From NCBI GenBank assembly GCA_949527715.1, contig CATEWF010000010.1:1-26470 (forward strand): a DNA stretch of 26,470 bases. The letters run 5' to 3'. This stretch comes from an uncultured Mycoplasmatota bacterium. GTDB lineage: Bacteria > Bacillota_I > Bacilli_A > Mycoplasmatales > Mycoplasmoidaceae. Below, piece after piece: positions 1-8,379 of the stretch (the stretch's first letter is position 1; each line of letters opens with the position of its first letter). The notes below the pieces were generated by a model. The model was not told the origin of the DNA. It made no database searches and saw only the letters and a program-made list of their open reading frames with translations. The position numbers were made by a program, and so were the translations under genes.

Positions 1-1457
1 CCAATAATCTTTGCTTCTTTTAATGTTTTAATGTCGTTATGTTTTTTAGCAAGTACTTTTTCAAAATCAATTATCTTCTTTAATTCTTTTAAAAAAAATT
101 CAGTAATCATTGAAATTTTATGAATTTTTGCTGTAGTTTCTCCTCTTCTTAATAATTCGGCAATTGCAAAAATTCCATCGTCTTTAAAGTTCTTAAGGTA
201 TTCATAAATTTCTTGTGTTTTGTATGAATCGAATTTCTTTAAATGAAAATGTGATACACCAATTTCAAGACTACGAACAGACTTTAATAAACATTCACTT
301 AGTGAAGAGCCAATTCCCATAACTTCACCAGTAGCTTTCATTTGAGTTCCTAAAGTATTTGAAGCAGAAGTAAATTTATCAAATGGGAAACGTGGTAATT
401 TTGCAACTACGTAATCAAGACTTGGAGCTTTTGCTGCATTAGTATTTGCAATCTTAATTTCACTAAGACTCATACCAACAGCAATTTTAGTAGTAACTTT
501 GGCAATTGGGTATCCACTTGCTTTTGATGCTAATGCACTAGATCTTGAAACACGTGGATTAACTTCAATTAAATAGTATTCGCTAGTTTTTGGATTAAGA
601 GCAAATTGAACATTGCAACCACCAGCAATTTTCAATGCTTTAATTAATTTTGTCGCGCTCTTAATCAACATGTTTTCATCTTTTTTAGATAAAGTCATTA
701 TTGGAGCAACAACAATAGAGTCTCCTGTATGAACACCTACAGGATCAATATTTTCCATTCCACAGATAGTAATAACTTTGTCATTACAATCACGCATCAT
801 TTCAAATTCAATTTCTTTATAACCTTTGACACTCTTTTCAATTAAAACTTGGTGAACAGGTGATTGAATTAAAGCGTTCTCTCCTAATTCAATTAATTCT
901 TTTTCATTGTAAGCAAAACCCCCGCCAGTTCCACCTAATGTAAATGCAGGACGTAATACAACTGGGTACCCAATTTCATTTGCAGCTTTTTTCATTTCAT
1001 CTAAGTTGTATGAAATTTTACTTGGAATTACTGGTTCATTAATTGATTCGCATAATTCTTTAAATAATTCTCTATCTTCAGCTAATTGAATACTCTTACT
1101 ACTTGTTCCTAATAATTCAACACCGCATTCTTTAAGAATACCTTTTTTCTCAAGTTGCATTGCCATGTTAAGACCGGTTTGACCACCAATACCTGGAATG
1201 ATTGCATCAGGTCTTTCATAACGAATAATTTTTGCAACATATTCAAGTGTTAATGGTTCCATATACACTTTGTCAGCCATTTTGACATCTGTCATAATAG
1301 TTGCAGGATTAGAGTTAACTAATACAACTTTATATCCTTCTTCTTTTAAAGCAAGGCACGCTTGAGTACCTGCATAATCAAATTCAGCTGCTTGACCAAT
1401 TACAATTGGGCCTGAACCAATTATCATTATTTTTTTAATATCTTTTCTTTTTGACAT
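1..1457 (-). CDS. carB: Carbamoyl-phosphate synthase large subunit, N-terminal part (cut by window edge)
   Basis: CarB makes carbamoyl phosphate from bicarbonate, ATP and ammonia (normally supplied by CarA), the first step of pyrimidine synthesis. The window holds the first 485 codons of an expected ~1060. The N-terminus reads IKKIMIIGSGPIVIGQAAEF, followed by the AGTQA segment, then NSNPATIMTD and PGIGGQTGLNMA, all hallmarks of the carboxyphosphate half. The ATP-grasp core follows, with a glycine-rich GGTGGGFAYNE loop and EVNPRVSRSSALASKA near residue 290. The end of the visible part lies in the oligomerisation domain. The start is fixed by an AGGAG site at 1466-1470. It is the last visible gene of the pyr operon, 37 bp after pyrE. 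No carA is seen. Confidence 0.95.
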   Translation of the reverse strand, partial: MSKRKDIKKIMIIGSGPIVIGQAAEFDYAGTQACLALKEEGYKVVLVNSNPATIMTDVKMADKVYMEPLTLEYVAKIIRYERPDAIIPGIGGQTGLNMAMQLEKKGILKECGVELLGTSSKSIQLAEDRELFKELCESINEPVIPSKISYNLDEMKKAANEIGYPVVLRPAFTLGGTGGGFAYNEKELIELGENALIQSPVHQVLIEKSVKGYKEIEFEMMRDCNDKVITICGMENIDPVGVHTGDSIVVAPIMTLSKKDENMLIKSATKLIKALKIAGGCNVQFALNPKTSEYYLIEVNPRVSRSSALASKASGYPIAKVTTKIAVGMSLSEIKIANTNAAKAPSLDYVVAKLPRFPFDKFTSASNTLGTQMKATGEVMGIGSSLSECLLKSVRSLEIGVSHFHLKKFDSYKTQEIYEYLKNFKDDGIFAIAELLRRGETTAKIHKISMITEFFLKELKKIIDFEKVLAKKHNDIKTLKEAKII

Positions 1458-1494
1458 ATTTAATTCTCCTATTTAATGTTGTTTGTTTTAATGA

Positions 1495-2136
1495 TTATTT
1501 AATATTTGTTCAATCAACATTATTTGGATCCTTTTGAAAAGCAAGTAATTTTCTATATTCAATTTCACTTACATATTTTTGCTCATGAGCAAATTTTACT
1601 AATATGTTGAAATTAGATAATGAATGATTAATTACATTTGCTTTTTCTAGATTATTCTTGCAAGTTTCTAAGTTATAAGTAAAAATTGAAGCAATGCCTA
1701 GAACATTAATCTTATTGTTTCTTAAAATATTAACAACTTCGATTGATGATCCACCTGTAGACATTAAATCTTCAATTACTACTACTTTTGCGTTTTCAGG
1801 AACAAACCCTTCTATATGTTTTGCTCTTCCATGATCTTTAACTTTGCTTCTTACATAAGCCATTGGTTTATTCATTTTCGTTGCAACTATAGCTGCATGA
1901 GGAATACCTGCTGTAGATGTGCCAACAATATATTCAGCACTCGGATAATATTCTTTAATCATATTAACCATTTCTGTTTCAACTAATTCTCTTGATTCAG
2001 GATATGAAATAATTAAACGATTATCACAATATATGGGAGATTTAATTCCGCTTGCTCAAGTAAATGGGTCAGAAGGAGAGAGAAACACTGCTTTAATTTT
2101 TAATAATTCGTTGGCTACTTTTTCTTCTCTAGTCAT
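1495..2136 (-). CDS. pyrE: Orotate phosphoribosyltransferase
   Basis: PyrE joins orotate to PRPP to give OMP, the fifth step of UMP synthesis. The product is 213 aa, the normal length. Residues near 35 read FTWASGIKSPIYCDNR, the orotate/PRPP-loop signature of the family, with Trp encoded by TGA. The PRPP-binding motif is VVVIEDLMSTGGSS, with two acidic residues followed by the STGGS loop. KVKDHGRAKHIEG is the flexible catalytic loop with its Lys and His. A second in-frame TGA lies four codons before the TAA stop. The start at 2136 has a GAGGAGT Shine-Dalgarno site just upstream (about 2142-2148). It lies between the acyltransferase (45 bp gap) and carB (37 bp gap). It has its own good ribosome site, unlike the overlapping genes before it. 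Confidence 0.96.
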
Positions 2137-2181
2137 TTTTAACTCCTCGCATTAATTATTTCATAATTAAAATTATCAATA

Positions 2182-3260
2182 TTATATAGAGTAATTCACT
2201 TTTTGTGTGTTTTTATTTGTTCTAAAAATCTTTCTAATACAAAATGTAATTCCTTGCTCAAGATAGTAAATAATTATTCCACTACCAACGGCACAAGAAT
2301 AAACTATTAGTGCGTATAATTCTTGACTATCACCCGCCATGAAACGAAATAATAAAATATATATTTTGTGAACTAAATAAATTCACAACGAAATTTTTCC
2401 AAAATAATTTAATATTATATTTTTGTTTACAAACAGAATAGAAATATATATGAGACAAACAGATAATACTGATGCCTCTATTACATATAAAAATAATTTT
2501 AAAGAAATAAAAAATAAAAATACTCCTAATATTGCAAAGTACTTTCCATATTTAATAATGAATTTATCAAATTTGTTCTTCATAACCCCATACAATATTC
2601 CAATTGAAAAACATTGTACCGATCTCATATACACTCAATAATTATCATTACCAGAAAAATAAACAGCGAGTCCAACTACACCTATTCAAAGCAACGGAAT
2701 CATACCAATAATTCAGAATCCAATTTTTCATGCTTGTTAAATATCAGTAGAATAGAAGCAAATGAAAAATAAAAAATTAACAATGGTGTAAAATATCAAG
2801 CAGTAGAATTTAATTTGTGGCTTGATCAATCAAGCGAAAGAATTTTTATAACTATATCTTGTACCGAATAACTTTCATTTAAATGAAATATTAAAAAATA
2901 CAAAGTGTTTGTTGCAAACAATATAAATAACATTTTAGGTATTTTAAAAAACAACATCTTTTTCAAATATCTAACACCATGTTTTTTATATTGCGTTGTT
3001 AATGAATATCCTGATATAACAAAAAAGAATGCAATTACGCCTTCTGAAAGTATTAATGCAAGATTGTGTCAAGTTTCAGAATTTGTTAATAAAGGAGATT
3101 CTAGTAAAGTTGTATTAATAATATGGACTAAAATAACGAATAAACAACAGTCTCCTCTTATTGAAGAAGTGTTATAAAAAGAAAAATTTTTACTTTGGTC
3201 TTTGTTTAATCTAATGCCAAAAATAATAAATAAAACTAAAAAAGCCAAAGCCACTAACAT
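2182..3260 (-). pseudogene. Membrane acyltransferase (acyltransferase-3/OatA-like) with a one-base frameshift
   Basis: The N-terminus begins with a membrane segment and then has IRGDCCLFVILVHI, the R-x10-H pattern of acyltransferase-3 enzymes whose His is catalytic. FFFVISGYSL, typical of the family's next segment, follows. These multi-pass proteins move acetyl or other acyl groups to sugars, peptidoglycan or lipids. Reading from 3260 meets a stop at 2682 (192 aa). A second frame, open from 2736 to 2182, continues the same hydrophobic protein (IIGMIPLLWIGVVGLAVYF and more). Adding one A to the A5 run at 2724-2728 joins the two into ~359 aa, the usual family length. The ATG shares its A with the pyrF stop (TAATG), so translation is coupled to pyrF. 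Either a recent pseudogene, a phase-variable tract or a sequencing error. The substrate cannot be told from sequence. Confidence 0.82.
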
Positions 3261-3940
3261 TAATTAAATTCCTTTAATATTTTCTTATACATTTTCTGAG
3301 GACTATCTGATTTTGTAATCGGCCTACCAACAACAATATAATCTGAGCCATATTTTTTTGCTAATTGTGGAGTTGCAATTCTTTTTTGATCGTTAGCAGC
3401 ATTTGAAGAATATCTAATTCCTGGAGTAACTGCTAGAAAATTTTTTCCAATTTTGCTTTTTATTAATTTAACTTCATTTGGAGAACATATAACACCATCA
3501 ACTTTAGCTTTATTAGCGTTTTTTGCATAATGAAGTATTGTTGAATTAATATCTTTATTAATTAATAATTCATTTTTAAGCGTTTTTGAATCTGTGCTCG
3601 TTAATTGAGTAACTGCCAATACTTTAATATTTTTACCTGCAGCTAATTTTGCTTGTTTCATCATCTCAATTCCACCAGCAGCATGAATGGTTAACATATC
3701 AACTTTTAAATCTTTTAATGATTCAACACCATGATAAACTGTGTTAGGAATATCATGTAGTTTTAAATCTAGAAAAATCTTGAATCCTCTTGCTTTTAAT
3801 TTTCTTATTCCTTCTCTTCCTATTTTGTAAAAAAGTTGATAACCAATTTTTAAAAAGGGTTTTTCCTTACCTAACTTTTTTAAAAATAAATTTAATTCAT
3901 TAAATGAAGAAAAATCACAAGCAATAATTACATTATTCAT
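3260..3940 (-). CDS. pyrF: Orotidine 5'-phosphate decarboxylase
   Basis: PyrF decarboxylates OMP to UMP, the last step of the pathway. The product is 226 aa. The catalytic DxKxxD signature is present as FLDLKLHDIPNTV near residue 60, after the opening NNVIIACDFSS strand. GVICSPNEV, LAVTPGIRY and DYIVVGRPIT are the later barrel strands, the last two forming the phosphate-binding site. I chose the ATG at 3940 rather than the in-frame one at 3958. It places the conserved first strand directly at the N-terminus, has a GGAAAGG site about eight bases upstream, and overlaps the pyrD stop by only 8 bp (ATGAATAA). The longer form would add six residues (MERRLN). Its stop overlaps the acyltransferase start. 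Confidence 0.96.
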   Translation of the reverse strand: MNNVIIACDFSSFNELNLFLKKLGKEKPFLKIGYQLFYKIGREGIRKLKARGFKIFLDLKLHDIPNTVYHGVESLKDLKVDMLTIHAAGGIEMMKQAKLAAGKNIKVLAVTQLTSTDSKTLKNELLINKDINSTILHYAKNANKAKVDGVICSPNEVKLIKSKIGKNFLAVTPGIRYSSNAANDQKRIATPQLAKKYGSDYIVVGRPITKSDSPQKMYKKILKEFN

Positions 3941-4859
3941 ATTTAAGCGCCTTTCCAATAATATCAGTTAGTTTTTGAATTTTCAATTCTTTCATAACCT
4001 TAGGTAAATCGTCAATGATCTTTTTACAAGCATAAGGATCTACTAAATTTTGTGCACCAACGCTAACTGCATTTGCACCTGCATACATCATTTCAATCAC
4101 GTCATATGCATCTTTAACTCCACCCATACCAATAATTGGTAATCCCGTTGCTTTTTTACATAAATATATTGCTCGCAATGCAATAGGTTTAATTGCAGGT
4201 CCTGAGTATCCACCCATTTTATTAGCAATTATAGGTTTTCCTGTATGTAAATCTAATCGCATACCAATCATTGTGTTGATTAATGATAGTCCATTTGCTC
4301 CTGCGTTTTTTGCTGCCATAGCCATTTCTACAATATCCGTTACTGTTGCTGATAGTTTAATGAAAACCGGTTTTTTAGTAGCTTTTTTAAGAGCTTTTAC
4401 CAACAAAGATAAATGTTTAGGATTAGAAACAAATTTCATTGCACCTTTTTTAACATTAGGACAACTAATATTAACTTCAATAATGCCAACAATAGGAAGT
4501 TTATCAAGTTTCTTTGCTATAGTTACATATTCTTCAATTGTTGTTCCGGCAATATTAGCAATAACTTTTTTTTTAAAAACTTTTTTAAGTTTTTTAAATT
4601 CAGAATTAATTACAGCATCAATTCCGGGATTTTGTAATCCAATAGAATTAATTATTGAGTTATCACATTCAGCAATTCTTGGCAATGGATTGCCAAATCT
4701 TGGTTGACAAGTAGTTCCTTTCATTGAAAATGAACCTAAAATATTAATGTCATAAAATTGGGCAAATTCATAACCATATCCGAATGTTCCACTAGCAGGA
4801 ATAATTGGATTATCAAGTTCTCATTTACCTAATTTAACTTTTAAATTTTTGTTTACCAT
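3933..4859 (-). CDS. pyrD: Dihydroorotate dehydrogenase, class 1B catalytic subunit
   Basis: PyrD oxidises dihydroorotate to orotate with FMN. In class 1B enzymes electrons pass through PyrK to NAD. The product is 308 aa, normal for the class. The N-terminus has NPIIPASGTFGYGYEF, and then MKGTTCQPRFGNPLPRIAE, the conserved FMN/substrate region. The active-site loop is EVNISCPNVKKG, with the Cys base that marks class 1 rather than the Ser of class 2. GGYSGPAIKPIALR and PIIGMGGV supply FMN phosphate binding. One Trp near residue 13 is TGA-coded. It overlaps pyrK upstream by 7 bp and pyrF downstream by 8 bp, so the two subunits are translationally coupled. An AAGGAG site lies inside the end of pyrK. 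Confidence 0.97.
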
Positions 4860-5587
4860 AACAACTCCTTGCTAGAGAATATCGTTCCTTCTCTACAAAC
4901 TCTTTTTGGTCCATGTTTTGTTTCTATTGAACAACCCATGCAAGCGCCAAAACCGCATCCCATTCTTGCCTCTAATGAAAGTTGTCCTTCGCTTTTACAA
5001 GCTTTGAATACAGCTTTCATTAAATTAATTGATCCGCAAGTGTAATAAGGAAGATTATCTAAACCGTATTTTTTAATTGCGTCTACAACGTTGCCTTTAA
5101 AACCATATGATCCATCGTCTGTACAAACAATTAATTGTTTGCAAACTGATTTTCATTCTTGCAATGTAAACACATCAAGTTTTGATTTAAATCCTATAAC
5201 AATTGTCACATCAATTTTGTTTTTTGTTAGTTGTCTTGCAAGAGAATAAACTGATCCCATTCCGCATCCTCCACAAACAATTAGTTGTTTTTTGTCTTTA
5301 AATGGAACGTAGTAATTTCCTAAATCAATTAGTATTTCAAGTCTTTGTTTTGGTTGCATTCTTGAAAGAATTTTTGTTCCTTCACCAATAACTTTATACA
5401 AGACTTTTAATGAGTTTTTATTTCAGTCGTAAATACTCATTGGTCTTCTTAAATATTTACCAGGAACACCAATATTTAAAAATTTACCAGATTTAATCCA
5501 ACTCGTAGGACCTTTCAATTCCATTAAATATGTTGTTGAATTAATTTCAGTATTTTTAACTATTTCATAATTTACAAGTCTATCCAT
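4853..5587 (-). CDS. pyrK: Dihydroorotate dehydrogenase electron-transfer subunit (FAD, 2Fe-2S)
   Basis: PyrK carries electrons from PyrD's FMN through a 2Fe-2S cluster and FAD to NAD. The product is 244 aa, slightly short of the usual ~255. RRPMSIYDW near residue 58 is the FAD-binding motif. LIVCGGCGMGSVYSLARQL is the NAD-binding region. The C-terminus has the cluster ligands in the pattern C-x4-C-x2-C-x11-C (RMGCGFGACMGC, then RVC), typical of PyrK. Two Trp are TGA-coded. The start at 5587 was chosen over one at 5611 because a perfect AGGAGGA site sits at 5591-5597. It overlaps pyrC upstream by 8 bp and pyrD downstream by 7 bp. With PyrD it should form the class 1B heterotetramer, which uses NAD and not quinones, fitting a wall-less fermenter. 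Confidence 0.96.
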
Positions 5588-6872
5588 AAATCCTCCTATT
5601 TTTGTAAACAATTTTACCGTTGCATATTGTTATTTCTGGTCATCCAACACAGTCAATTCCTTCAAAAGGAGTAGATTTGCCTTTAGAAAAGAATTTTTTA
5701 GAATCAATTTTCTGTTTTTTTAATGGATCAAAAATTAATAAATTAACAAGATTGTTAATTTTTAATTCATTTGAAGGTAAATTAAATAATTTTGATGGAT
5801 TAATTGACATTAAGTCAATTAATTTGTTTAATGTAATAATTTTTGTTTTAACTAATTTTGTATATAGCAATGGAAAAGCATAATCTAAAGCAGTAATACC
5901 AAATGCCGCTTTATCAATTGTAGTATTTTTTTCTTTAGCAGCGTGCGGAGCATGATCAGTAGCAATTATTTGAATAATGCCTGTCTTTAGTCCTTTAATC
6001 AAAGCTTGTTGGTCTTGTTTAGATCTTAATGGTGGGTTCATTTTGAATTTACCTGCATTTTTAACAACATTATTTTCATTTAATAATATATGGTGATGTG
6101 TTACTTCACAAGAAATATTTTTATTTAATTTTTTTGCTTTTTTAATGATATCTATTGTTTCTTTAGTTGAAACATGACAAACATGATATTGACATTTAGT
6201 TTCAATTGCAAGTTTTACATCTCTTTTGACTTGTTTGTATTCACTTGATGAAGGAATGCCAATTAATTTATATTTTTTTACATTAACTCCATCATGAACT
6301 GATGCACCTTTTGGAATTAAGGTTAAATCTTCAGCATGAGCAACTATTGCTTTTTTATTTTTCTTAGCTTCTATCATTGCTTTTTTCATTTCTTGTGCTG
6401 TTTTAATACCACAACCATCATTTGAAAAAGCAAAACAATATTTACTCAATTGTTTCATATCAACTATTTGAGTGTCTTCTTTTCTACCTTTAGTAATTGA
6501 TGCATATGGATAAACATTAATTAATGCATCTTTTTTTATCATTGAAATTAAAGATTTAATATTTTTAACAGAGTCAGTAGGAGGGTTTAAATTAGGCATA
6601 GAACATATTGTTGTGTATCCTCCAGCTGCTGCTGCTTGTGTTCCTGTTTTGATTGTTTCTTTATATTCAAATCCTGGTTGTCTTAAATGAGTATGAATGT
6701 CAATTAAACCTGGAATAGCAATTAATCCTTTGCAATCAATAATCCCAACGTTTTTTTTGATAATAGGTTTGTTTTGTATTTGTTTCAATATACCGTTTTG
6801 AACATAAAAACTTTTCTTTACGAACTTTTTATTTATATAAACTAAACAATTGTTGATAACAAAACTTTTCAT
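5580..6872 (-). CDS. pyrC: Dihydroorotase
   Basis: PyrC closes carbamoyl aspartate to dihydroorotate, the third step of UMP synthesis. The product is 430 aa, as in the long Firmicute-type (class I) dihydroorotases. The zinc motif GLIDIHTHLRQPG is at residues 55-67, with metal ligands H60 and H62 and substrate-binding R64. CHVSTKETI, CEVTHHHILL and ATDHAPHAAKEK give the other histidines and the catalytic Asp. FGITALDYAFPLL follows, as in the family. One TGA-coded Trp lies 18 residues from the end. It starts one base after the pyrB stop and overlaps pyrK by 8 bp. Confidence 0.97.
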
Positions 6873-6873
6873 A

Positions 6874-7740
6874 TTATTTTAAACTTCTCAGCAATACTGC
6901 CATCCTTACAAACACACCATTTTTAATTTGCTTAAAAATTCTTGATTTTGAGCATTCGACAATGTCATCATCTATCTCAACATTACGATTAAATGGTGCA
7001 GGATGAATAATAATTGCGTTCTTTTTCATTTTTGCAACTCTAGATTTATTTAATCCATAATTTTTGTTGTATGTAGATTCAACTTTTAAACCTTTTTCAA
7101 GTCTTTCATTTTGAATTCTTAACATATTAACAACATCTACTTTTGGTAAATATTTATCAAAATCAACATATTTATATTGTTTATCTTGTAGATTTTTAGG
7201 AGCAGCAAAATATACTTCTATTCCTAGTTTTTTCATACACTCATAATTAGAGTGTGCTACACGAGAATGAGCTATATCTCCAACAATAAGAACTTTTAAT
7301 CCTTTAAACTTTTTAAACTCTTGTCTAATAGTTAATAAGTCTAATAATGTTTGTGTAGGATGATCCATCTTTCCATCGCCTGCATTAATGATGGGAACAT
7401 TAATTTTACCTAATAATTGTTTGTATCATCTATCTTCTCTTGCTCTAATAACTAAAGCATCAACTCCAAAACTTTCGAAAACTTTAATGGTATCATAAAA
7501 AGTTTCACCTTTAGTCATTGAAGATGACTCAGGAGCAAAATTCAAAACTTTGCAATTTAACTTATGCTCAGCAGTGTTAAAAGAATAATGAGTTCTTGTA
7601 GATGGTTCAAAAAATAAATTAGCAACAATTTTGTTGTCTAATTTAGATTTGTTTCTACCATTAATAATGTTTTGAGCAATGTCTAAAATATCATTTATTT
7701 CTTTAACAGATAGATCTTGAAGTCTGATAAGATTTTTCAT
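6874..7740 (-). CDS. pyrB: Aspartate carbamoyltransferase catalytic chain
   Basis: PyrB condenses carbamoyl phosphate with aspartate, the committed pyrimidine step. The product is 288 aa, a little short of the usual ~305. The carbamoyl-phosphate motif FFEPSTRTHYSF is at residues 43-54 (S47-T-R-T50). DGKMDHPTQTLLDL is the second phosphate/aspartate region. HPAPFNRNVEID near the end holds the conserved arginine. One Trp (DRWYKQL) is TGA-coded. It is the first gene of the operon and is divergent from the gene at 7983. There is no clear Shine-Dalgarno before the ATG, and an 18-bp AT palindrome lies nine bases upstream. No PyrI regulatory chain or PyrR gene is seen nearby. Confidence 0.97.
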
Positions 7741-7982
7741 AGTGATATTTATATTTATATAAATATATCATAAAAAGTCTGTTTGAGAAAATTAACACTT
7801 AATATTTCTAAATTAATTCTTAAAAAAGATCAAAATAAGTTTATTTGTTTTTAATCTTTTACTCAAAAAACACTAATTTCTCTATGGTTTTACTAATTTT
7901 TATATTATTTTTCATAAAATTTACCTTTTTAAGATAAAAAATAAATTTCATTTGGAAATAGTAATAAGTGAAAGGATAATTT
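7741..7982. promoter_or_regulatory. Divergent promoter region between the pyr operon and the coiled-coil gene/purL side
   Basis: This is 242 bp of AT-rich sequence without an open gene. Toward pyrB a TATGAT hexamer (minus strand, 7772 to 7767) could be a -10 box. It is followed at once by the palindrome 7750-7767, so transcription would begin inside the palindrome. Toward the plus-strand gene I see a good ribosome site (AAAGGA, about 7972-7977) but no convincing TATAAT. No sequence resembling the PyrR-binding RNA hairpin of Bacillus or a leader terminator was found. Confidence 0.5.
7750..7767. repeat. 18-bp perfect palindrome before pyrB
   Basis: TATATTTATATAAATATA reads the same on both strands and lies 10 to 27 bases upstream of the pyrB ATG, directly after a possible -10 box. 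The position suits a repressor operator, but in such AT-rich DNA a palindrome of this size may be chance. Confidence 0.4.
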
Positions 7983-8309
7983 ATGAACAAAACTACTAAT
8001 GAAGAAATTATTGTTATAAACAATATTCAACAACTTAAACAAATTTTAAAAGACAAATCTTATAATAATTTTGTATTAATTGTTGTTGATAACAGAATTA
8101 TGGTTAAAGGTATTAAATGTTATAAACCAGAGCCAAAAGCTCCAGAATGATTTTCAAGTTGGGTTAAAAACCAATATGAAAAAGACATTCAACACCAAAA
8201 GCAATTTAATAAACAAGTATTAGATCGTATAGACAATGTTGATACTCGTTTAGACACTGTTGATAGACGTTTAAATAACATTGTTAAACTAAACAAATTA
8301 AAAGAATAG
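7983..8309 (+). CDS. Small protein with a C-terminal coiled coil, function unknown
   Basis: The product is 108 aa with one TGA-coded Trp (PEWFSSW). The first ~45 residues look like a small alpha/beta unit (FVLIVVDNRIMVKGIKCY). A linker with PEPKAPEW follows. The last ~45 residues form a heptad coiled coil with near-repeats of R(I/L)D-x-VD (DRIDNVDTRLDTVDRRLNNI). This layout, a short globular head and RLD-type coil, recalls the mycoplasma UPF0134/DUF16 proteins, but the head does not clearly match and I do not claim membership. The coil suggests it makes oligomers. The start has an AAAGGA site 5-10 bases upstream. purL begins 70 bp downstream on the same strand, so the two may share a transcript. 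Confidence 0.8.
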
Positions 8310-8341
8310 CAGATTTTGTTTTATTGTTTCATACTTTTTTA

Positions 8342-8367
8342 ATTATTAATATGTTAATATTAATAAT
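8342..8367 (+). promoter_or_regulatory. Inverted repeat just upstream of purL
   Basis: ATTATTAATA and TATTAATAAT form 10-bp perfect arms around TGTTAA, ending 12 bases before the purL ATG. A T6 run precedes the repeat. It could be an operator, or a hairpin shielding the purL start. It lacks a following T run, so it is a poor terminator for the upstream gene. No Shine-Dalgarno is evident for purL. Confidence 0.4.
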
Positions 8368-8379
8368 GTATTAAAAATT

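Noticed and set aside
2423..3177. Two plus-strand open frames of 72 and 90 codons
   Set aside because: They are antisense to the acyltransferase, whose family motifs are clear on the minus strand.
3941..3958. Longer pyrF start at 3958
   Set aside because: It adds MERRLN before the conserved first strand. The inner ATG at 3940 has the better-spaced ribosome site and the same overlap style as its neighbours.
4273..4707. Open frame of 144 codons on the plus strand
   Set aside because: It lies opposite pyrD, whose motifs are intact. It is hydrophobic only because it is antisense to that gene.
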